A stretch of DNA of 64,000 nt. It comes from Teichococcus aerophilus. GTDB taxonomy: Bacteria; Pseudomonadota; Alphaproteobacteria; Acetobacterales; Acetobacteraceae. Of the stretch, positions 15,721 to 23,276 are shown in pieces; position 1 is the first letter of the stretch; the number at the start of each line of letters is the position of its first letter. A program made the position numbers and the translations under genes. The notes under the pieces are model-generated. The model saw only the letters and a program-made list of their open reading frames with translations. It was not told the origin of the DNA and ran no database searches. The stretch covers positions 62,001 through 126,000 of the forward strand of contig NZ_JACTVA010000001.1 in assembly GCF_014490485.1 (NCBI RefSeq), read 5' to 3'.

Positions 15721-18009
15721 TCAGGCGGGGGAGAGCCGCTGCGTGGTCGTCGCCGTTTGCCCGATCGCGGCCCAGTCGTAGCGCATCGGCACCATGCGGC
15801 AGGCTGCCCACTCACTGGCCTGGTCTGTGTAGTGCGGGCTGCCCGGTTGGCCGGACGCGCCGTGGAACACGGCCCAGCGGCAGTTCTCCCATCCACCGAC
15901 ATCGAAGACGTAGCGGCACAGCGCGCCATAGGTCGCGGCCGGGCCGGCGGTGGGGACAAGGCCGATCGCCATCACCGTATCGCCATCGCCGCCCAGTGGC
16001 ATGGCGGGCGGGTCCAGCAGCGCCGCCGCCTGCGGGAACAGCGGGGAGAGCGGGTGCTGGAAGGTGGGGCGGTGCATCTCGCCCCACGGGGTCGCGGGCG
16101 CTGCGGCGGTTTCTTCCAGCGCCGCCCGCAGCACGTCGTCCCAGCTCCAGCCATCCAGCATGGCGGCGTCGTCGTTCCGCAGCAGGGTCGGCAGCACCCA
16201 CCACAAATTCCCGACCGCCGAGATGCCGGGCGGCACCGCCGCCCAGGCATGCGCGGTCAGGCCTAGCAGGCCGGAGCGGCGGGCCAGGATCGCGGTCATC
16301 GCCCGGCGCAGCGTGTTGTAGCGCCCGGCGCCGACGGAGTTCGCTTCCATCCTGCGGTCCCAGGCCAGCAGCTCCTCGCGCAGCGAGGCCGCACGCGGGT
16401 CGGGCGGGGTGGCCAGCGCGCGCAGCCGGGCCTGGAACAGCGCGGCGTTGGGCGACAGCGCGTCGGCGTGGATGGCGGCGGCGTCCTCCACCCCGAAGCG
16501 CGGCAGGGCGTCCAGCAACTCGGCGATGCGGGCTGCGCGGTAGGGCGGGTGGCAATCGGTGCAGAGATACGGCTCGGCATCCGCGACGACGCGGTTATTG
16601 GCGGTGACGATGGTGCCGCCGGCGGGGTCGATCACTTCCGGCATGGCCTCGTGCGGGATGTAGCCGTCCCACTCGCCCTCGCCGGTCCAGCCCGGAACGG
16701 CGAACCAGCCATTGGCGCGGGGGCGGAGCGGCACCATGGCGCGCACGCGGTGGCCGATGCGGCCTTCCACGTCGCCGGCGACCAGATTGTGGTCGATTAG
16801 CCCCCAGCCCCGCGTCGCCTCGAACAGCTCGGGCACGCTGGTGGCGCGTAGCATGCGGGGCAGGCAGTCGAAGGACAGGTCCGTATCGGCGAACTGGACG
16901 GAGCGCAGCACCAGCGCGGCGCCGGAAGCCGGGTCCCCGGCCACGACCGGGCCGTGGCGGGTCTCCTGGATCGTGACGACGCGGTCGGCCCCGCCACGCA
17001 CATGGATGGTCTCGGTGCGGCTGCGCACGGGCTCACGGCCGTCGCGGAACAGGCAGTCGCCATCCTCGAAGCGTTCCAGGAACAGGTCGTGGATATCGAC
17101 GAAGGCGTGCGTCACGCAGCAGGCGACGCGCGCATTGTGCATGAAATGCGGGAAGGCGGGCACGCCCGGCACGGTCAGGCCGACCGCGTCCCACTCGTCG
17201 CAGGCCAAGTGGTGTTGCGTGTACATGCCAGGAATCTCGAACACCCGGTGCGGGTCGCCGGCCAGGATCGGCCGCCCGGTGGCGCTGCGGCCGGGGCCGA
17301 CGGCCCAGTTGTTGCTGCCGCCGCCCGTCTCGTCCGAACCCATGGCACCGAGCAGCGCCTCGATCGCCGGGCGGAGCGCGGCGAGGTCGGCCGCCATGCG
17401 GGCCCCCGTGGCACCGGGCGGGATGCAGAGCAGTTCGTTCTCGCCATCGTCGTAGCGCAGCTTGGCCGCGTTCTCGGCGCCCACCAGCGGCAGGGCCAGG
17501 ATGCGCGCCAGCTTGAACCAGACGGAGCCCATCAGCAGGCCCAACCGGCGCATCACCGCAATGGGGTGCCAGCCCTCCCACGGTTCCGGCGTGGCGCCGA
17601 GCAATGCGTACTCGACCGGAAGCGGCGGCTGGGCGCCGAGAAAGGCATTCACGCCCTCCGCATAGCGGTCGAGCATCGTCCGCGCCTCGTCGCCCAGGGC
17701 GGCGTAGTCGCGCCGGCAGGCGGCCTCCATGCCCAGGCGGCGGCACAGCGCGTCGCTGCCGGCCGCCTCCGCGCCGAGCCACTCGGCCGCCCGGCCCAGG
17801 GCGCGGCGGCGGGTCAGCTCCATCTGAAAGAGCCTGTCCTGCGCATGCACGAAGCCGAGCGCGAAATGCGCGTCCGCCGCCGTGCGGGCCTTGATGTGCG
17901 GGATGCCCCATTCGTCCCGCTGCACCGTGACGTCGTCCCGCAAGCCGGGAAGCATCTGCGTGCCACGGGTGTCGGAGAGCGCGGCGCGCAGCGTGGTGTC
18001 GTCGATCAT
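15721..18009 (-). CDS. Penicillin-acylase-family N-terminal-nucleophile amide hydrolase
   Basis: 762 residues. Members cleave side-chain amides (penicillins, N-acyl homoserine lactones, N-acyl amino acids) after self-cleavage into alpha and beta chains. The alpha part has VQRDEWGIPHIKARTAADAHFALGF near residues 29-53. The new beta N-terminus is Ser232 in GGGSNNWAVGPG, followed by ILAGDPH near 247-255, the canonical signature. Unlike many relatives, no signal peptide is visible from the start at 18009, which is coupled by TGATG to the SBP stop upstream; a longer start would add residues without a signal. So it is probably cytoplasmic and acts on imported amides delivered by that SBP. Substrate unknown. 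Confidence 0.87.
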   Translation of the reverse strand: MIDDTTLRAALSDTRGTQMLPGLRDDVTVQRDEWGIPHIKARTAADAHFALGFVHAQDRLFQMELTRRRALGRAAEWLGAEAAGSDALCRRLGMEAACRRDYAALGDEARTMLDRYAEGVNAFLGAQPPLPVEYALLGATPEPWEGWHPIAVMRRLGLLMGSVWFKLARILALPLVGAENAAKLRYDDGENELLCIPPGATGARMAADLAALRPAIEALLGAMGSDETGGGSNNWAVGPGRSATGRPILAGDPHRVFEIPGMYTQHHLACDEWDAVGLTVPGVPAFPHFMHNARVACCVTHAFVDIHDLFLERFEDGDCLFRDGREPVRSRTETIHVRGGADRVVTIQETRHGPVVAGDPASGAALVLRSVQFADTDLSFDCLPRMLRATSVPELFEATRGWGLIDHNLVAGDVEGRIGHRVRAMVPLRPRANGWFAVPGWTGEGEWDGYIPHEAMPEVIDPAGGTIVTANNRVVADAEPYLCTDCHPPYRAARIAELLDALPRFGVEDAAAIHADALSPNAALFQARLRALATPPDPRAASLREELLAWDRRMEANSVGAGRYNTLRRAMTAILARRSGLLGLTAHAWAAVPPGISAVGNLWWVLPTLLRNDDAAMLDGWSWDDVLRAALEETAAAPATPWGEMHRPTFQHPLSPLFPQAAALLDPPAMPLGGDGDTVMAIGLVPTAGPAATYGALCRYVFDVGGWENCRWAVFHGASGQPGSPHYTDQASEWAACRMVPMRYDWAAIGQTATTTQRLSPA

Positions 18010-19592
18010 CAGGCGTTCCCCAGCCGCACGCCCCAGAAGATGGGGTAGGAGGATGCCACCAGCCCTTGCAGCCGCGTGCGGTAGCCGGCCGGGCGGGAGA
18101 ACTGGCCCCACATCACCGAGGGCGTGGTGCGATAGGCATCTTCCTGGATGGCGGCGGCGATGCGCGCGCGGGCCGCGTCATCCGGCGCGGCGGCGAACTG
18201 GGTCAGCAGGGCGGACATCGGCTCGCTGCAGCTCCAGCCAGGGTAGTCGCCGCAATTGTTGGAGATGTAGAAATGGGTGAGCGGGGAGGCCATGTCGACG
18301 CCGTTGGAATAGACCGGGAAGATGCTCCAGCCCTCCTTCCGGCCCCGGCGCTGCAGGACCGTGCCCCAGTCCATCACCTGTTCGTCCACGGTGAAGCCGG
18401 CTTCGCGCATCCGCTGCGCCAGCATGCTGCCCGCCGCCTGGGAGATCGAGGCCGAGACCTGCAGCATCACCACCGGCTCGCCCTTGTAGCCGGTGCGGGC
18501 AAGGGCGGCCTTGCCGGCGGCGGGGTCGAAGGTGGCGGCCGCGGCGCCGGCATTGCTGCCCAGCGGGGCGTCGCACATGAAGAAGGCGGCGCAATGGTCC
18601 ATCCGCAGATCCGGCGCGATGCCGGCGGCCTGCAGCATCTCCTTCTGGTCCACCAGTTGCCACAGCACGGCGCGCACCGCCGGGTCTGCGAAGGGTCCGC
18701 TGGCGGCATTCACGCGGAAATTGCCCTGGAACATGTCCAGGCCCTTCAGCGTCATCACCTTCACGCCCTGCGAGCGCGCCAGCATCGGCACCAGGTCGAA
18801 GGGCAGGTACTGCATGTAGTCGATCTCGCCGGCGACCAGGGCATTGGCGCCGGTGGTGTCGTCGCCGATGGTCCGCAGCACCACCTCCGGCACCTGCACC
18901 GTCTTGCCGCCGGAGAGGAAGTCGGACGGTTCCGGCCGGGGCACGTAGCCGGCGAACCGCGCCAGCACCATGCTGTCGCCCACCCGCCAGCGGTCGGCGG
19001 CGAAGCGGAACGGGCCGGAGCCGATGACCTCCTTGATCCGCCCATCCCCCGCCGCGGCGGCCACGCGCGCCGGCATGATGGCCGGCAGCGGCGCGTTGGG
19101 CTTGCCCAGCACGTTGAGCATCAGCGGGAAGGGCTTGGTCAGCGTGATGGTGAACACGCGCTCGCCCTGCGCCGCCATGGTGGCGCCGGCGGCCAGCAGC
19201 ATGCGGCCCAGCGAGTCCCGCGGCGCCCACCGGGCCAGGGAGGCGATGCAATCCGCCGCCGTGACCGGCGTATCGTCATGGAAGCGCAGGCCGGGGCGCA
19301 GGGTGAACTGCCAGCGCAACTGGTCGGCGGAGACTTCCTGCGTCTCGACCATCTGCGGATGGATCTGCCCTTTGGCATCGCTGCCGTAGAGCATGTCGAA
19401 CACATGGTAGGCGAAGGTCCGCGTGATGGCGGCGGTGGTCATGTGCGGGTCGAGGATGACGACCTCGGATTCCAGCATGACGGTGAGTGGCTTCTGCTGG
19501 GCCGCCGCCGGGCGGGGCAGAAGTGCCGCCGGGAATGCGAGGGCGGTCATGCCGGCCAGAACGCCCCGCCTCGATGCCGTGATGGTGCTCAT
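18009..19592 (-). CDS. Family-5 solute-binding protein, Tat-like class
   Basis: 527 residues starting at 19592, where GGAGGGG lies just upstream. The N-terminus MSTITASRRGVLAGMTALAF has a Tat-like SRRGVLA core and ends RPAAAQQ. Mature features shared with the other Tat-type SBPs are LESEVVILDPHMTTAAI, FAYHVFDMLYGSDA, FHDDTPVTAADCIAS, IGSGPFRFAADR and the ending SSYPIFWGVRLG. The next gene on the strand is the penicillin-acylase-like hydrolase (1-bp overlap), so the receptor and the hydrolase form one transcript. The divergent amidase gene is 120 bp away, with a GATAT-N5-ATATC palindrome between them that probably binds the GntR protein. No transporter membrane genes are nearby. Confidence 0.88.
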   Translation of the reverse strand: MSTITASRRGVLAGMTALAFPAALLPRPAAAQQKPLTVMLESEVVILDPHMTTAAITRTFAYHVFDMLYGSDAKGQIHPQMVETQEVSADQLRWQFTLRPGLRFHDDTPVTAADCIASLARWAPRDSLGRMLLAAGATMAAQGERVFTITLTKPFPLMLNVLGKPNAPLPAIMPARVAAAAGDGRIKEVIGSGPFRFAADRWRVGDSMVLARFAGYVPRPEPSDFLSGGKTVQVPEVVLRTIGDDTTGANALVAGEIDYMQYLPFDLVPMLARSQGVKVMTLKGLDMFQGNFRVNAASGPFADPAVRAVLWQLVDQKEMLQAAGIAPDLRMDHCAAFFMCDAPLGSNAGAAAATFDPAAGKAALARTGYKGEPVVMLQVSASISQAAGSMLAQRMREAGFTVDEQVMDWGTVLQRRGRKEGWSIFPVYSNGVDMASPLTHFYISNNCGDYPGWSCSEPMSALLTQFAAAPDDAARARIAAAIQEDAYRTTPSVMWGQFSRPAGYRTRLQGLVASSYPIFWGVRLGNA

Positions 19593-19647
19593 AACGCCCC
19601 TCCGGTCTTGCGGCGCCCTGCTTGATCGCGGCCCGCTGTTGATACAC

Positions 19648-19662
19648 GATATATCCGATATC
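19648..19662. promoter_or_regulatory. Candidate GntR operator, site 1 (GATAT-ATCCG-ATATC)
   Basis: Interrupted palindrome with perfect 5-bp arms, placed centrally in the 120-bp gap between the divergent SBP/acylase and amidase genes. Its first 11 bases, GATATATCCGA, recur exactly at 22003-22013 between the GntR and aminotransferase genes, in a genome where AT-rich 11-mers are rare. Confidence 0.6.
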
Positions 19663-19712
19663 AGGCAGGGCAAGACATTTCCGCGCCCTCCGCCCGCAGG
19701 AGGCTTCCCACG

Positions 19713-21149
19713 ATGTCCGACGACGACCTTTCGTTCATGCCAGCCACCCAGGCGGCGGCCCTGATCCGCAGCGGCGCGCTCTCGCCCGTCGAGCTGACGC
19801 AGGCGGTGCTGGCGGCGGCCAGGCGGGTACAGCCACGGCTCAACCCCTTCGTCGTGCTGTTGGAGGAACAGGCGCTGGCCGATGCGCGCGCGGCGGAGGC
19901 GGCGGTGCGGCAGGGCACGCCGCTCGGCCCGCTGCACGGCGTGCCGGTCAGTATCAAGGACCAGGTGGATGTGCGCGGCGTGCGCACCACCAATGGTTCC
20001 GCCATCTTCGCCGGCAGTGCCGAGGCGGCGGCGGATGACGTCACCGTCGCCCGGCTGCGCGCGGCGGGGGCCATCATCTTCGCCAAGACCACGCTGCCGG
20101 AATTCGGCCACAAGGCGCTGACGGACGGGCCCGCCTTCGGCACCACGCGCAATCCGTGGGACCCGTCGCGCACCGCCGGCGGGTCCAGCGGCGGGGCTGC
20201 GGTGGCGCTGGCCACCGGCGTGGGGCCGATCGCGCTGGGGATGGACGGCGCCGGCTCCATCCGCATCCCCGCCGCCTGCTGCGGCGTGGTGGGGCTGAAG
20301 CCGACGCTGGGCTCCATTCCCTGGCAGCAGGGGGCGGATGCCTTCGGCAACTATACCTATGCAGGGCCGATGGCGCGCAGCGTCTCGGACCTCGCCGCCA
20401 TGCGGGCGGTACTGACCGGGCCCGATGCCTCCGACCCCTGGAGCCTGGGCGCAGCGGACCTGCCGCTCTCGCCCGTCCTGGCGGGGCGTGACCTGCATGG
20501 GCTGCGGATTGGCGTGATCGAGCATGCGGCCAATGCGCGGTTGCAGCGGGAGATGGCGGCGAACCTCCACGTCTCCATCGCGGTGTTCGAGGCACTAGGC
20601 GCCCGTGCCGAGGCCGCCGGCAGCGAGATTGACTGGATGGAGATGCCGGGCCGCGTGATGTACCAGGCCAACTTCGCGATCTCCCAGCGCCGCCACCTGG
20701 CGGAATGGCGGGACCGCATGGACCCGACGTTGCTGGCCTTCATGGAGCGCGGCGAGGGCTTCAGCCTGACCGAGTTCCGCGAGGGCCAGTATGCCCGCAC
20801 GCGGCTGTTCCACGCCGTTCAGCGCCTGTTCGGGCAGTTCGACGTACTGGTCACGCCGACGCTGAGCCGCACCGCCCTGCCGGCCGATTTCGACGCCGCG
20901 CATGACGAGGTGGAGGTCGAGGGCGAGTTGTGCGGCATCACGCGGCAGGGCTGGAGCAGCTACGTCTACCCCTTCAACCTGACCGGCCACCCGGCGCTGA
21001 CGGTACCCAGCGGCTTCGACGATGCCGGGCTGCCGACCGGCGTGCAGCTGGTCGGCCGCTGGGGTGCGGAGCTGGACCTGCTGCGGCTGGGCGCGGTGTT
21101 GGAGGAGGCGCGCCCCTGGGCCGGCCGGCGCCCGCCGGAAGCCGCCTGA
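19713..21149 (+). CDS. Amidase signature family hydrolase
   Basis: 478 residues, complete, with an AGGAGG ribosome site before the ATG. Amidase-signature enzymes hydrolyse linear amides or act in related amidotransfer. The Ser-cisSer-Lys triad is visible: Lys82 in VSIKDQ, the cis-Ser in TAGGSSGGAA (158-159) and nucleophile Ser182 in DGAGSIRIPA, where the usual TGGS is AGS. The C-terminal half has the usual LVTPTLSRTALP near 375-390. No signal peptide, so cytoplasmic. It is divergent from the SBP-acylase unit and converges on the GntR gene. It lacks gatB/gatC neighbours, which argues against GatA. It likely works on an amide made or imported by the neighbouring unit. Confidence 0.88.
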   Translation: MSDDDLSFMPATQAAALIRSGALSPVELTQAVLAAARRVQPRLNPFVVLLEEQALADARAAEAAVRQGTPLGPLHGVPVSIKDQVDVRGVRTTNGSAIFAGSAEAAADDVTVARLRAAGAIIFAKTTLPEFGHKALTDGPAFGTTRNPWDPSRTAGGSSGGAAVALATGVGPIALGMDGAGSIRIPAACCGVVGLKPTLGSIPWQQGADAFGNYTYAGPMARSVSDLAAMRAVLTGPDASDPWSLGAADLPLSPVLAGRDLHGLRIGVIEHAANARLQREMAANLHVSIAVFEALGARAEAAGSEIDWMEMPGRVMYQANFAISQRRHLAEWRDRMDPTLLAFMERGEGFSLTEFREGQYARTRLFHAVQRLFGQFDVLVTPTLSRTALPADFDAAHDEVEVEGELCGITRQGWSSYVYPFNLTGHPALTVPSGFDDAGLPTGVQLVGRWGAELDLLRLGAVLEEARPWAGRRPPEAA

Positions 21150-21193
21150 CCCCCCGCGCGCGCCGCTGGCCGGCTGGGCGGGACGCGCCCCTG

Positions 21194-21934
21194 CTAGGCC
21201 ACAGCCTGCAGAGGATCGGGGTCCGGCCCATCGGTGAAGGGGGCCTCGCTAAGCCGCCCGGCATCCAGGTCCTGCAGCAGGCGCAGCAGGGCCGTGCCGC
21301 CCTCGATCATGTCCGCCTGGATGGCGGCGCGGACCCCGGCGCCGTCCCGCGCCCGCAGCGCGTCCAGCACGTCCAGGTGCCGGTGGCGGCCGGGATAGCG
21401 GGGCGCCGCGTGCGGGTAGAGGTAGGTCAGCAGCGGGCCGTTGCGCAGCCACAGGCCCTGGATCAGGTGGAACAACTCCGGCATCGCCGCGGCCTCGTAC
21501 AGCCGGGCGTGGAAGTGCCAGTTGCTGCGCACCGCCTCGGCCGCGTTGCCGGTCTCCTCCGCCTTCAGCAGCCGGTCATGCAGCTTGGCGAGGGCCGCGA
21601 TGTCTCGCGCCGAGACCTGCGTGGCGGCGCGGGCGGCGGCCAGGCCTTCCAGCTCCAGCCGGATCTGTCGCAGCTCCAGGTACTGGGTGGCGGACAGGCG
21701 CGGCACGGTGAGGGAGCGGCTGGTCTGCAACGTCAGGGCGCGCTCCCGCACCAGCTGCATCACCGCCTCCCGCACCGGGGTCTCGGAGACGCCCATGGCC
21801 GCGGCGAGGTCGCGGATCTTGAGGCGCTGGTGCGGCCGCAGCCGGCCTTCCAGCAAAGCGGCGCGCAGGGTCTCGTAGACCCGGTCGTTCAGGCTGGTGC
21901 GGGTCAGGACGGGCAGAGAGACGGTCGGGGACAT
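21194..21934 (-). CDS. GntR-family regulator, FadR/FCD subgroup
   Basis: 246 residues. The winged helix (about 8-75) includes LNDRVYETLRAALLEGRLRPHQRLKIRDLAAAMGVSETPVREAV in two continuous parts, the classic GntR pattern, then an all-helical FCD ligand domain with NWHFHARLYEAAAMPEL near 145-160 whose histidines often bind metal and ligand. The start at 21934 (MSPTVSLPV) fits the family although no strong ribosome site is seen. It is divergent from the aminotransferase-FMO pair and converges on the amidase. The motif GATATATCCGA occurs in both flanking promoter regions, so it probably governs the set from the acylase to the FMO. Confidence 0.88.
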   Translation of the reverse strand: MSPTVSLPVLTRTSLNDRVYETLRAALLEGRLRPHQRLKIRDLAAAMGVSETPVREAVMQLVRERALTLQTSRSLTVPRLSATQYLELRQIRLELEGLAAARAATQVSARDIAALAKLHDRLLKAEETGNAAEAVRSNWHFHARLYEAAAMPELFHLIQGLWLRNGPLLTYLYPHAAPRYPGRHRHLDVLDALRARDGAGVRAAIQADMIEGGTALLRLLQDLDAGRLSEAPFTDGPDPDPLQAVA

Positions 21935-22002
21935 GGCGGCCAGGATATCCCACCACACCCCCGCAAAACTAGGCGTTGGCGCCACCCAGATGCTTTCTAT
22001 AT

Positions 22003-22013
22003 GATATATCCGA
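22003..22013. promoter_or_regulatory. Candidate GntR operator, site 2 (GATATATCCGA)
   Basis: Exact 11-base repeat of the core of the site at 19648, here 25-35 bases before the aminotransferase start and about 70 bases upstream of the GntR start. Nearby TATATGATATA adds dyad symmetry. The position suits repression of the aminotransferase operon and autoregulation. Confidence 0.55.
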
Positions 22014-22037
22014 ATAGCCCAGCAAAGGAGGCGCGGA

Positions 22038-23276
22038 ATGACTGACAGCCACGTGGTCCCGCAGCCGAACAGCGCCGACCAGGCCCTGCGCGCCCGGGCA
22101 GAACGCGTCATTCCCGGCGGCCTCTGGGGGCACATGACAGCGCGCATCCTGCCCGAAGGCTACCCGCAATTCTTCGACCGTGCCGAGGGCTGCCACCTGG
22201 TCGATGCCGATGGCCGGCGCTTCGTCGACATGATGTGCTCCTGGGGTCCCATCGTGCTCGGCCACCACCACCCGGCGGTGGATGCGGCCGTGGCGGCGCA
22301 GGCGGCGCGGGGCGACTGCATGAACGGCCCGGCCCCGGTGCTGGTGGAACTGGCGGAGCTGGTGGTCGCCACCATCCCGCATGCCGACTGGTGCCAGTTC
22401 GGCAAGAACGGCACGGACGCCACCACCACCTGCGTCACCGTCGCCCGCGCCGCCACCGGCCGGCGCAAGGTGCTGGTGGCGCGCGGCGCCTATCACGGCG
22501 CGGTGCCCTGGTGCTCGCCCAGCGTGGCGGGCGTGACGGCGGAGGACCGCGCGCACCTGCTGTTCTACGACTACGACGACGTCGCCAGCCTGCATGCGGC
22601 GGCGGAGCAGGCGGGCGATGACCTCGCTGCCATCATGGCCTCCGCCTTCCGCCACGACATGGGGCAACCGCAGGTCATGCCGACGCCGGAATTCGCCCGT
22701 GCCGCCCGCGCGCTGTGCGACGAAACGGGCGCGGCGCTGGTGCTGGACGACGTGCGCGCCGGCTTCCGCATCGACCTCGGCGGCTCCTGGGAACCGCTCG
22801 GCGTGCAGCCGGACCTGTCGGCCTGGAGCAAGGCCATCGCCAACGGCCACCCGCTTTCCGCCGTGACGGGGCGCGAGCGATTCCGAGAGGCGGCGTCACG
22901 GGTGTTCTCCACCGGCTCCTTCTGGTGCGGCGCGGCGCCGATGGCGGCGGCGGTGGCGACGCTGACGGAGTTGCGCCGCGTCGATGGCCCGGGGCGGATG
23001 CGCGCCCTCGGACAGCGCCTGCGGGACGGCATGGCGGAGCGCGCGGCGCGGCACGGGCTGCGGATCGACCAGAGCGGCCCACCGCAGATGCCGACCATCC
23101 TGTTCGCCGACGACCCCGAGTGGAAGCGCGGCTTCGCCTTCTGCGCCGAAGCGCTGCGCCAAGGCGCCTACCTGCACCCCAAGCACAACATGTTCCTCTC
23201 CTGCGCCCATACCGAGGCGGATATCGACCGGGTGCTCGATGCCGCCGATGCGGGGTTCCGTCATGTCGCACGCTGA
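22038..23276 (+). CDS. Class-III PLP aminotransferase (glutamate-1-semialdehyde aminotransferase-like)
   Basis: 412 residues, with AAAGGAGG before the start. It is of the HemL-like subgroup: RVIPGGLWGHMTA near 23-35, DADGRRFVDMMCSWGPIVLGHHHP at 56-79, NGTDATTTCVTVARA near 124-138 and the PLP Lys265 in WSKAIANGHPLSA. The usual DEVxTGFR metal/PLP motif reads DDVRAGFR (237-244). It could be an omega-aminotransferase or aminomutase on an amine or beta-amino acid rather than true GSA mutase, since no heme genes are near. Its 3' end overlaps the FMO gene by 14 bp, so the two are made together, and the operon is next to the GntR gene. Confidence 0.85.
   Translation: MTDSHVVPQPNSADQALRARAERVIPGGLWGHMTARILPEGYPQFFDRAEGCHLVDADGRRFVDMMCSWGPIVLGHHHPAVDAAVAAQAARGDCMNGPAPVLVELAELVVATIPHADWCQFGKNGTDATTTCVTVARAATGRRKVLVARGAYHGAVPWCSPSVAGVTAEDRAHLLFYDYDDVASLHAAAEQAGDDLAAIMASAFRHDMGQPQVMPTPEFARAARALCDETGAALVLDDVRAGFRIDLGGSWEPLGVQPDLSAWSKAIANGHPLSAVTGRERFREAASRVFSTGSFWCGAAPMAAAVATLTELRRVDGPGRMRALGQRLRDGMAERAARHGLRIDQSGPPQMPTILFADDPEWKRGFAFCAEALRQGAYLHPKHNMFLSCAHTEADIDRVLDAADAGFRHVAR

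Noticed and set aside
16954-18048. A 364-residue frame antisense to the acylase gene
   Set aside because: The acylase strand carries the SNNW nucleophile motif and conserved blocks; the antisense frame shows none.
22038-23276. Calling the aminotransferase HemL (heme synthesis)
   Set aside because: The DEV motif is DDV, and the context is catabolic with no heme genes; only the fold family is claimed.
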